Shown piece after piece: positions 1-7,042 of a DNA stretch of 64,000 bases. The translations under genes and the position numbers were made by a program. Position 1 is the stretch's first letter. Each line of letters starts with the position of its first letter. The stretch is from the NCBI GenBank assembly GCA_938005745.1, contig CALLMM010000012.1, forward strand, positions 1-64,000. The letters are read 5' to 3'. The notes beneath the pieces were generated by a model. The model made no database searches, was not told the origin of the DNA, and saw nothing but the letters and a program-made list of their open reading frames with translations. The DNA is from an uncultured Chthonomonadales bacterium (GTDB lineage: Bacteria; Armatimonadota; Chthonomonadetes; Chthonomonadales; CAJBBX01).

Positions 1-407
1 GAGGAGCGCGCCAGAAAGTAGAGAGAGGGGAGCTGCCTCAGTCTTTCAGGGGAGACGTAGAGCAGTTTTATTCTGCCCGATGCCGCCGCCTGTAGACGGG
101 CGTCAGCTTCGTGAGAACTGAGTGTGCTGTTTATGAAGGTCGCATCTGCTGCAAGTGAACCTGGTAGACCCGACGCCTGATTCTGCATCAGAGCAATCAG
201 CGGAGAGATTACCAGCGTACAGCCAGGCTGAAGCATGGCAGGCAGTTGATAACAGAGCGACTTGCCGGCGCCTGTCGGCATCACCGCCAGCACGCTCTCA
301 CCGCGCAGTACCTTCTCAATCACCTCCTGCTGACCCGGACGAAAACCGGGGAAACCGAAGTATCGTTGAAGCTGTGTATGCAGTTCGCCGGCAGTCCACA
401 CGCGCAT
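1..407 (-). CDS. recQ: RecQ-family ATP-dependent DNA helicase, N-terminal part
   Basis: The gene runs off the left edge; about 135 N-terminal codons are visible. RecQ enzymes unwind DNA 3' to 5' during recombination and fork repair. In order, the translation shows the RecQ-type Q motif (FRPGQQEVI), Walker A (MPTGAGKSLCYQLPA), motif Ia (LVISPLIALMQNQ) and motif Ib (LLYVSPERL), which is the SF2 RecQ order. The ATG at 407 is chosen because it gives a short N-terminus (MRVWTAGEL) directly ahead of the Q motif; its ribosome binding site is weak. The DEAH box, RQC and HRDC regions would lie outside the window, so the exact subtype cannot be told. It is divergent from the small gene at 538. Confidence 0.88.
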   Translation of the reverse strand, partial: MRVWTAGELHTQLQRYFGFPGFRPGQQEVIEKVLRGESVLAVMPTGAGKSLCYQLPAMLQPGCTLVISPLIALMQNQASGLPGSLAADATFINSTLSSHEADARLQAAASGRIKLLYVSPERLRQLPSLYFLARS

Positions 408-537
408 CGAAAATCTATCCGGGAGAATTTCAGATTGGATTCGCGGCGGCGGCGTTCGGTTCCTTGTCGAAGAGCCGTAATCAGAGTATAGTATGTAGCG
501 TGATTGCGCGGCAGTTCATACTCCGGACGGCGACGAG

Positions 538-813
538 ATGAAGGAGAGACGCATACTCTGCCACCAGTGCAGCGCGTATGATCGGGAGGCGATGCGATGT
601 CGGCATGGGAAAGCCAATCCGCAGAAGAAAGCCGAATCGCTTCTCGTGGCGGAGCTTCTGGGGGTGCGCGCGCTCTGTGTGCACAATCCTTTTCGCGAAG
701 CCCTGCTCCTGCGTATGTACAGCCCGAACAGGCGTTTTTTATGGACGGACCCTCCTGCTCCTCTGATCCCGGCAGATGTCGAGATCGAGCTGATGGAGGA
801 CGAAGAGCCGTAA
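538..813 (+). CDS. Small cysteine-containing hypothetical protein (91 aa)
   Basis: I do not recognise a named family. The N-terminus carries CHQC followed about 12 residues later by CRHGK, so a small zinc-binding knuckle is possible. The rest is mixed and ends in an acidic tail (ELMEDEEP). There is no signal peptide or membrane segment. A purine-rich stretch lies just before the ATG. It is divergent from recQ and sits about 70 bases upstream of the cyclophilin gene on the same strand, so co-transcription with it is possible. Compositional continuity with its neighbours supports it as a real gene, but the function is unknown. Confidence 0.6.
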   Translation: MKERRILCHQCSAYDREAMRCRHGKANPQKKAESLLVAELLGVRALCVHNPFREALLLRMYSPNRRFLWTDPPAPLIPADVEIELMEDEEP

Positions 814-883
814 CCTATGCGTTAGGATGCGGCGTCATCATTCACACAGTCTGCCGGCATCCTCTGCCGGAAAGGAGATCTGA

Positions 884-1340
884 ATGCCCAACCGTACCGC
901 CGTCATGGAGACGAACCGGGGGATTATTCGTTTTGAACTGGATGAAGAGAACGCCCCGATCACCGCAGGCAACTTTATCGGTCTGGCGGAGAGAGGATTT
1001 TACAACGGTCTGACGTTTCATCGTTATGTCGAGAATTTTGTGATCCAGGGGGGGATGTTTGGAAGGAACTGGAACGGGAGGCTCCGGCAAGCGCATAAAA
1101 CTGGAGACCATTTCCAAATTCAAGCACGACAGCGCAGGCACAGTAGCAATGGTGCGTTCGGCGGACCCCGACAGCGCGTCCAGTCAGTTCTATTTTACAC
1201 TCGCGCCGACCCCCTTTCTGGATGCGGAGAACGCGCGGGACGGTTACGGCTATGCGGTCTTTGGCAAGGTAACCGGGGGACTGGATGTTGTGATGTCGCT
1301 CCGACAGGGAGATCAGATCGTCTCCGTGACCATTGAGTGA
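884..1340 (+). pseudogene. Cyclophilin-type peptidyl-prolyl cis-trans isomerase, frameshifted
   Basis: Cyclophilins isomerise X-Pro bonds. The first half (from ATG 884, with AAAGGAG upstream) reads as a short bacterial cyclophilin up to [13 protein letters not shown]. At the G-run at 1048-1054 the homologous reading moves to another frame, which continues from about 1059 as [11 protein letters not shown] and on through DSASSQFYF to the stop at 1340. The sum of the two pieces is the normal length (about 150 aa) and keeps the catalytic Arg of FHR and the QFYF block. Two bases seem to be missing around the G-run and the adjacent T-run. The break is either a genuine inactivating mutation or a homopolymer error in the assembly. 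Everything outside the junction looks under selection, so an error or a very recent mutation is likely. Confidence 0.8.
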
Positions 1341-1370
1341 CGCTCTGCCGTCTCTGCCGGCAGCCGGCTG

Positions 1371-1519
1371 GAAGATTGCTCGCTGACGCTCGCGATGACA
1401 AGCTGAGGGCATGTCGCGGGTTACTGGAACGGTAGTGCCCGCCATTCCGTGACGGCGAGGGAGGCGCAGCCGCCCCCTCTCTGTCATTGCGAGGGAGCGA
1501 GAGCGACCGAAGCAATCTC
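1371..1519. repeat. MITE-like dispersed element, copy 1
   Basis: This noncoding block begins with GAAGATTGCTCGCTGACGC and ends with GACCGAAGCAATCTC, so its ends are imperfect inverted repeats of each other. Internal sub-repeats match CATTGCGAGGGAG. A related element lies at 39352-39468 with the same ends and the same inner phrase (GTTACTGGAACGG here, GTAACTGGAATGG there). It lies between the cyclophilin and the cysM promoter. No open reading frame of its own is convincing, so it is most likely a non-autonomous or REP-like element. Confidence 0.6.
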
Positions 1520-1650
1520 ACAACCCGAGAGACGGGAATACAGCGATGGACTTAAGTCCATCGCTGTAGTGGAAGTTCTGCAGACTGCGCTGATACCCGA
1601 AACCTCTCCTGAACCCAAAAGATCCGCGCGTCTTTTTCAGCGCCCCATTC

Positions 1651-1680
1651 TTGAGAGAAAAACCTGATAAATGCTATAAT
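1651..1680 (+). promoter_or_regulatory. Sigma-70-type promoter of the cysM operon
   Basis: TTGAGA at 1651-1656 and a perfect TATAAT at 1675-1680 are separated by 18 bases. The predicted start of transcription falls near 1687, only a dozen bases before the cysM ATG, giving a very short leader. Confidence 0.6.
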
Positions 1681-1699
1681 TTAAATCAGGAATAGCGCC

Positions 1700-2662
1700 A
1701 TGTTGAATGAACCACCACGATCAGAAAGACAGCCGCATGTGCAGGACCTAGATATACTTGATTTGATCGGCAACACGCCGCTCCTGCGTCTGAGAAGGAT
1801 CACGCCGAAGAACCCTCGCGTCGAGGTCTATGCCAAAGCCGAATGGTATAATCCCGGCGGCTCGGTGAAAGATCGTCCTGCACTGAATATGATCATGGAG
1901 GGAGAACGGCAGGGGCAGTTGACTCCGGGCAAGACGATACTGGACGCCACTTCCGGCAATACGGGCATCGCCTATGCGATGATTGGTTCCGTTTGCGGAT
2001 ATGAGGTAACGCTCTGTCTGCCCATGAACGCCAATGAGGAGCGCAAGCGTCTGCTGCGTGCCTTCGGCGCAAACCTTGTGCTGACCGATCCGCGCCTGAG
2101 TTCCGACGGCGCGATCCTCAAGGCGCGGGAACTCTATCAGCAGGATCCCGCAAAGTACTTCTATCCGGATCAGTACAACAACCCGGCGAACTGGAAAGCG
2201 CACTATCAGTCCACCGGTCCGGAGATCTGGCGGCAGACGCATGGAAGAATCACCCATTTCGTCGCAGGACTGGGAACCAGCGGAACCTTTATGGGGACGG
2301 GACGCTTTCTGCGTGAGGTCGCCCCGCATGTTCAGCTGATCTCCATGCAGCCGGACTCTCCCTTTCATGGTTTGGAGGGCATGAAGCACATGGAGTCCGC
2401 CATCGTTCCGGGCATCTACGATCCAGCGCTCGCCGATCGGCAGGTGGAAGTGGAGACGGAGGCTGCCTATGCGATGGTGAAGCGGCTGGCCCGTGAGGAG
2501 GGGCTGCTGGTGGGCATCTCGGCGGCGGCGAATCTGGTGGCGGCGTTGCGGCTGGCGGAGGAGCTGGAGGAAGGCGTCATCGTAACGATCTTCTGTGATA
2601 ATGGCGACCGCTATCTCTCCGACCGATTCTGGGAAGAGGACTATGGCGATCCGGCTATCTGA
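1700..2662 (+). CDS. cysM: PLP-dependent cysteine synthase, CysM type
   Basis: This fold-type II PLP enzyme makes cysteine from an activated serine and a sulfur donor. The 320-residue protein has the family blocks: IGNTPLLRLRR near residue 25, the PLP lysine in GGSVKDRP near residue 55, the substrate loop ATSGNTG near 95, and the C-terminal GISAAAN segment. Length is normal for CysK/CysM. Its stop overlaps the next gene (JAMM protease), and a ThiS/E1/rhodanese fusion follows. In Mycobacterium, mec, cysO and cysM sit together and CysM uses O-phosphoserine with CysO-thiocarboxylate as sulfur donor, so the same use is inferred here. The specificity for O-phosphoserine over O-acetylserine cannot be read safely from the sequence. 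Confidence 0.88.
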   Translation: MLNEPPRSERQPHVQDLDILDLIGNTPLLRLRRITPKNPRVEVYAKAEWYNPGGSVKDRPALNMIMEGERQGQLTPGKTILDATSGNTGIAYAMIGSVCGYEVTLCLPMNANEERKRLLRAFGANLVLTDPRLSSDGAILKARELYQQDPAKYFYPDQYNNPANWKAHYQSTGPEIWRQTHGRITHFVAGLGTSGTFMGTGRFLREVAPHVQLISMQPDSPFHGLEGMKHMESAIVPGIYDPALADRQVEVETEAAYAMVKRLAREEGLLVGISAAANLVAALRLAEELEEGVIVTIFCDNGDRYLSDRFWEEDYGDPAI

Positions 2663-3062
2663 CGAACTGATCGAAGCCATCCGGGAACATGCCCGGCAGG
2701 ACTATCCGTATGAGTGCTGCGGCGTCCTTCTGGGAAACGTAGAGGGGGAAACAAAGCGCGTCTCCGCTCTCAGGCCGATGTCGAACGTGCACGAAGAGGG
2801 GCACGAACGCCGCTATCTAATCTCTCCGGATGCGATGTTTCGCCTGGAGCGGGAAGCGAGAGCTACCGGACTGCAGATTCTGGGCTTCTATCACTCACAT
2901 CCCGATCATCCCGCGCAGCCGAGCGAATATGATCGCGAGTGGGCATGGACCTGGTATACCTACATCATCGTCTCCGTTCAGAGGGGCGAGCCGGGTGAGA
3001 TGACCTTCTGGATGCTGCAGGACGATAGAATGGCATTTGTGAGGGAACAGCGGCTGCCATAG
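2643..3062 (+). CDS. mec: JAMM/Mov34 (MPN+) zinc metalloprotease, Mec-like
   Basis: JAMM peptidases of this type cut after the Gly-Gly end of sulfur-carrier proteins; in Mycobacterium, Mec releases cysteine from the CysO-cysteine adduct. The 139-residue protein is one MPN domain. It has the catalytic Glu region near YECCGVLLG and the full zinc signature HSHPDHPAQPSEYD (His-x-His, then Ser and Asp). The ATG at 2643 lies inside the end of cysM, 20 bases of overlap, behind GGAAGAGG, which implies translational coupling. The neighbour downstream carries the likely substrate as an N-terminal domain. The assignment of family is firm; the substrate is inferred from context. Confidence 0.85.
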   Translation: MAIRLSDELIEAIREHARQDYPYECCGVLLGNVEGETKRVSALRPMSNVHEEGHERRYLISPDAMFRLEREARATGLQILGFYHSHPDHPAQPSEYDREWAWTWYTYIIVSVQRGEPGEMTFWMLQDDRMAFVREQRLP

Positions 3063-3137
3063 TCTCTGGGCAATCGTTATGATAGATATCCTTTTTACGT
3101 AATGAACGGCTGAATGCTCAACAGGAGGCATACAGAG

Positions 3138-4589
3138 TTGGTTAAACTACTGATCCCCACTCCGCTTCAGAGATTTACCGCGAACCGGGATGAGATCGAG
3201 GTCCCGGCGACCACCGTGGGCGAGGCGCTGGATGCGCTGACAGCGGAGTTTCCGGCGTTGAAGAAACAGCTTTTCAACGATCAGGGAAACCTCCGCCACT
3301 TTGTCAATGTCTATGTCGGGCAGGAGGATATGCGTAATCTGCAGGGCGTCGAGACGCCCGTCAGAGACGGCGAAGAGTTAAGCATCGTCCCCTCCATCGC
3401 GGGCGGAACCGGTGTGCTGGAGCCGACCAGATCGGAAGAGGTAACGCTCTCCAACGAGGAGATCCTCCGCTACAGCCGTCACCTAGTGATACCGGAGGTT
3501 GGTTTAGAGGGGCAAAAACGACTGAAAGCGGCGCGCGTCCTCTGTATCGGCGCGGGAGGGCTTGGGTCCCCGCTGACGATGTACCTGGCAGCTGCAGGAG
3601 TGGGAACCATCGGAATTGTGGATTTCGATGTGGTGGACTATTCCAACCTGCAGCGGCAGATCATTCACGGCACGGAGGATGTGGGGCGTCCCAAGATGAT
3701 CTCCGCAACAGAGACGCTCAAGAGCATCAATCCGTTTGTAAACGTTATCGGATTTGAGACCCGGCTCACCTCGGAGAATGCGCTGCAGATTATGCGTGAC
3801 TTCGATATCGTGATAGACGGAACGGACAACTTCCCGACGCGCTATCTGGTCAACGACGCCTGCGTGCTTCTGGGAAAACCCAATGTCTACGGCTCAATCT
3901 TCCGCTTTGAAGGGCAGCTTTCGGTCTTCTGGGCGGAGAAGGGACCCTGTTATCGCTGTCTCTACCCGGAGCCTCCTCCGCCCGGACTGGTACCTTCTTG
4001 CGCTGAGGGCGGCGTTCTGGGGATACTGCCGGGAATTATCGGCGTCTCTCAGGCGAATGAGGCGGTAAAATTAATACTGGGGATCGGCGAACCGCTGATC
4101 GGCAGACTGCTTCTTTTTAACGCCCTGAAAATGAACTGGAGGGAGTTAAAACTTCGCAAAGACCCCGACTGTCCGATCTGCGGTCCCAACGCTACCATCA
4201 AAGAGTTGATAGACTACGAGATGTTCTGCGGAATTACACCTCACCCGGAGGAGACAGTGCATTCAGACAACTCTCTGGAGATTACTGTACAGGAACTCAA
4301 AGCAAGATTTGATCGCGGCGAGAGACCGGTTGTGATTGATGTGCGCGAGCCCTATGAGTGGGATATCGCGCGGATACCGAATACGCGTTTGATACCCATG
4401 AACGAGATCCCGGATCGTCTGGATGAGATCAGTCGAGACGAAGAGGTGATCCTTCTTTGCCGATCCGGCAAGAGATCCATGGCGGTACTGGAGTATCTTC
4501 AGTCACAGGGATATACACGGTTGAAGAACGTTGTCGGCGGCGTACTGGCATGGTCGGAGGAGATTGACCCCACGGTACCCAGATACTGA
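3138..4589 (+). CDS. Fusion: ThiS/CysO-like sulfur carrier + MoeB/ThiF-type E1 enzyme + rhodanese
   Basis: Three domains lie in 483 residues. Residues 1-90 are a ubiquitin-like sulfur carrier ending in IVPSIAGG. Residues about 105-360 are an adenylating E1 enzyme with the ATP loop GAGGLGS, zinc cysteines (CYRC and CPIC) and PSCAEGG at the usual active cysteine. Residues about 385-483 are a rhodanese domain with LLCRSGKRS at the persulfide cysteine. MoeZ-type proteins have the last two parts, but the carrier is normally a separate small protein with a free Gly-Gly end. Here a linker (TGVLEPTRSEEV) follows it. The TTG at 3138 is preferred over ATG 3114 because AGGAGG precedes it at good spacing and the domain then starts as in CysO/MoaD. 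It is the last gene of the cysM-mec operon, 75 bases after mec, and a terminator follows. Role: charging the carrier with sulfur for cysteine synthesis. Confidence 0.88.
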   Translation: MVKLLIPTPLQRFTANRDEIEVPATTVGEALDALTAEFPALKKQLFNDQGNLRHFVNVYVGQEDMRNLQGVETPVRDGEELSIVPSIAGGTGVLEPTRSEEVTLSNEEILRYSRHLVIPEVGLEGQKRLKAARVLCIGAGGLGSPLTMYLAAAGVGTIGIVDFDVVDYSNLQRQIIHGTEDVGRPKMISATETLKSINPFVNVIGFETRLTSENALQIMRDFDIVIDGTDNFPTRYLVNDACVLLGKPNVYGSIFRFEGQLSVFWAEKGPCYRCLYPEPPPPGLVPSCAEGGVLGILPGIIGVSQANEAVKLILGIGEPLIGRLLLFNALKMNWRELKLRKDPDCPICGPNATIKELIDYEMFCGITPHPEETVHSDNSLEITVQELKARFDRGERPVVIDVREPYEWDIARIPNTRLIPMNEIPDRLDEISRDEEVILLCRSGKRSMAVLEYLQSQGYTRLKNVVGGVLAWSEEIDPTVPRY

Positions 4590-4613
4590 TCACATCTGCG
4601 GTTCTTCTAACAG

Positions 4614-4643
4614 GATGCCCTCCTAAGGAGAGCATCTTTTTTT
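4614..4643 (+). terminator. Rho-independent terminator of the cysM operon
   Basis: GATGC and CTCC pair with GGAG and GCATC around a short loop, followed directly by seven T residues. It lies 25 bases after the fusion gene's stop. Confidence 0.85.
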
Positions 4644-4738
4644 CTGCGCGGCACGACCGGTACTCACTACTCTGAACGGCTTCACACGCCAATAATGCCG
4701 ATAGGTCGCTGTAATCCCAACCCGATTTGAAACTGTCC

Positions 4739-5929
4739 ATGTCTGAACAGATAGTCCTGCTGGCGGACGATAACCTGTCTTTTCTGCGTCTGGTTCGTAG
4801 CTGCCTCGAAAAGATCGGAATCCATGTGCGCACCGCCTGTTCCGGTGAGGAGGCGATCGCGCAGGCGCTCACCTGCTCCTACGCGGCAGCTGTGATCTCA
4901 CTGGATATGCACAACGACGCCGGGTTTGAGATCGTTCGTGAATTCGCGACAGTGACGCCTCACACCGAGTGCCTTCTCATCTTCTCCAATACGGATATCT
5001 CCATTCTGAACTCACTGTATGAGAACGGCAATGTCTACAATCACCTTCGCGCGCCCTTGCAGGACATCGGCGAGCTGTTACGTCAGATCGGAAAGGCTCT
5101 GGAGCATCGCGCCCTGAAACGTCAGAACGCCTATCTGCTTACGGAGCTGCGGGATACCCGGGACGCACTTTACTCACAGCGAGAACTTCAGCTTCAGATC
5201 GAGAAGATGGCTGCCCTGGGGGTGATTGCCGATCATCTGCATCAGGAGCTTCTGCTGCCGTTGACCGCCATTTCCCACTACTCTGCCTACCTGCGTGGGA
5301 AGCTTCCCTCAGAGATCCGCTCCGATCATACAGAATTGCTGATCTCTGTAGATAGCTGTCTGCGTGAGATGCAGGAGGCAGCAAAGCGGAGTCGGGAGAT
5401 TGTTCGGAATGCCCGCAGCTTCAGTCAGGAGACCGACGAGGAGAGCCGCCTGACGAACCTCCATGAGCCGCTGTATGATGCGCTGGTGCTGTTGAGGCAC
5501 ACGATGGAGGCGCGCGGCATTGAACTGAGACTGCGTCTAGCCAAGAGCCTGCCGGAGGTCACTGCCCGCCCTGCTCTGCTGCGTCAGGCTCTCGTTCATC
5601 TGCTGATCAACGCGATACAGGCGATGCCGGACGGAGGACAGATCGCCATTGAGACCGACGCGCAGGCGGGCGTGAGCCTGACGATGAGCGATACGGGGGA
5701 CGGGATCCCTTCAGAGGCGATGCCCCATATCTTCGATCCCTTCTTTACCACCCGTCCGCCCGGAAAGGGGACCGGTCTGGGGCTGACTGTTGCGCGCGAA
5801 ATCATCCGGCAGCACAGCGGGGAGATCGAGATTCAGAGCGAACTGAATCACGGAACGCGGGTTATGATCCGACTGCCCGCTGTGGAGATAATCCCTTCAG
5901 AGAAGACTATCGTCACACGTGCGGCATGA
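4739..5929 (+). CDS. Receiver-histidine kinase hybrid with degenerate phosphorylation sites
   Basis: The 396-residue cytoplasmic protein has an N-terminal receiver domain (1-120; acidic pair D10-D11, phosphoacceptor candidate D56), a coiled-coil linker (about 120-160), a HisKA-like helical domain (about 155-240) and a HATPase domain with N box (LLINAIQAM), G1 (SDTGDGIP) and G2 (GKGTGLGL). Two sites look non-canonical. Aligning QELLLPLTAI with the usual HEIRNPLTAI places Gln169 at the phosphate-accepting His, with His168 one residue before. The receiver's conserved Lys before Pro is replaced (LRAP). The ATP site looks intact. ATG 4739 is used; a TTG at 4727 is an alternative, and neither has a strong ribosome binding site. 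No partner regulator is adjacent. It could be a sensor using the shifted His, or a pseudo-kinase. Confidence 0.8.
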   Translation: MSEQIVLLADDNLSFLRLVRSCLEKIGIHVRTACSGEEAIAQALTCSYAAAVISLDMHNDAGFEIVREFATVTPHTECLLIFSNTDISILNSLYENGNVYNHLRAPLQDIGELLRQIGKALEHRALKRQNAYLLTELRDTRDALYSQRELQLQIEKMAALGVIADHLHQELLLPLTAISHYSAYLRGKLPSEIRSDHTELLISVDSCLREMQEAAKRSREIVRNARSFSQETDEESRLTNLHEPLYDALVLLRHTMEARGIELRLRLAKSLPEVTARPALLRQALVHLLINAIQAMPDGGQIAIETDAQAGVSLTMSDTGDGIPSEAMPHIFDPFFTTRPPGKGTGLGLTVAREIIRQHSGEIEIQSELNHGTRVMIRLPAVEIIPSEKTIVTRAA

Positions 5930-5934
5930 AAAAA

Positions 5935-5960
5935 CCGGCGGACTGACCCGCCGGTTTTTT
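5935..5960. terminator. Bidirectional terminator
   Basis: CCGGCGG and CCGCCGG flank ACTGAC. Runs of A before and T after make it a hairpin with a T-tract on both strands. It sits between the kinase gene and the convergent pseudopilin gene. Confidence 0.85.
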
Positions 5961-5980
5961 ACATACCGATCAACTGCCGA

Positions 5981-6805
5981 CTACGGTGCGCTGGCGTAGT
6001 TCCATCCGTACTGCACCATCTTCCGGTAGTTCTGTTTGGTTGCCGTGCCGGAGGCAAGCACGACCGTACACATATCCGAACCGCCCTGAATAACATGATA
6101 GTTACACCATGCGATGATGGTGCGATCGTTGGGCGGGTTCGGATACTTCAGCTGATTTACCGCATCCTGCTTTCCGCTGGTGCCGGTCCAGTCCCGTGAG
6201 TAGACGATCTGATAATCGGACGCTCTGCGCGTGCCGTCCGGCTGCAGGAAGGCGGTGATGTCGTAACTGTTGATGGCGTAGAAAGGGATCGCCAGCCCGT
6301 CATAGTTCTGCGGAAGGTTCTGGAAGGGGAAGCCTCCGCCGCTTAACCCGCCTCCGAACGTCGGGTAGTCACGTCCAAACTGCTGCTGGAGGATTGTGCT
6401 CCAGGGACTGGAAGGTGCATAACTTGCCCGAACTACCTTCTGGGGGTCGGTATCGGGATTGTTCGGACAGCGAAAAGAGTCTATGCTCTTCACATAAGCG
6501 GGATAGAGGAACCCGCGCTTCATGGCTGCCGCAGGAACGGGAGGATTGGTGTCCCCGATGCGGTAGGGCAGACCATCTGCCTGCTCCGCCGGTCCCAGCA
6601 GCATCATCGGATACTCGCCGTAGTCGGTCTTATACATCGAAGCGGCGCGATACATCTCCTTCATATTCGAGATGCAGGTCGCCTGCCGCGTATTCTCACG
6701 CACACGCCCGAAGACAGGGAACAGGATTGCCGCCAGGATCGCGATAATGACGATCACGACAAGCACTTCGATAATGGTCACACCGTGCAGGGCGCTTTTT
6801 CGCAT
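5981..6805 (-). CDS. Type II secretion/type IV pilin-like pseudopilin (274 aa)
   Basis: The N-terminus MRKSALHG|VTIIEVLV is a prepilin peptidase site (Gly at -1, Glu at +5) followed by a hydrophobic helix of about 20 residues. Val at +1 is less common than Phe. FPVFGRVRENTRQATC after the helix is typical of the pseudopilin group abundant in Armatimonadota and Planctomycetota, where many copies occur per genome. The C-terminal 200 residues form an exported domain rich in aromatic residues, Pro and Asn, with few Cys. It is a lone gene with no secretion machinery nearby. Its exact role, as minor pilin or surface protein, is unknown. Confidence 0.85.
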   Translation of the reverse strand: MRKSALHGVTIIEVLVVIVIIAILAAILFPVFGRVRENTRQATCISNMKEMYRAASMYKTDYGEYPMMLLGPAEQADGLPYRIGDTNPPVPAAAMKRGFLYPAYVKSIDSFRCPNNPDTDPQKVVRASYAPSSPWSTILQQQFGRDYPTFGGGLSGGGFPFQNLPQNYDGLAIPFYAINSYDITAFLQPDGTRRASDYQIVYSRDWTGTSGKQDAVNQLKYPNPPNDRTIIAWCNYHVIQGGSDMCTVVLASGTATKQNYRKMVQYGWNYASAP

Positions 6806-7042
6806 GGTATTTTCATCTCCTCCTGGTATCCCTGAGATCCGTTTGAATGACGGCGCTGCGGCAAGGAAGGTTCCAGGGCATTATCTTTATACAGTATATC
6901 GCGACGGGGTTACAATGGGCAAGGATAGATAGTAAAATATTTCTACGCCCCATCCGGCTCCTCCTGCCTGCATCTGCATTTGCCTGAGCGGATGCTGCAG
7001 ACCTGCGCCGCAGTTCAAAACTTATCAACGAGGAAGGTTAAG

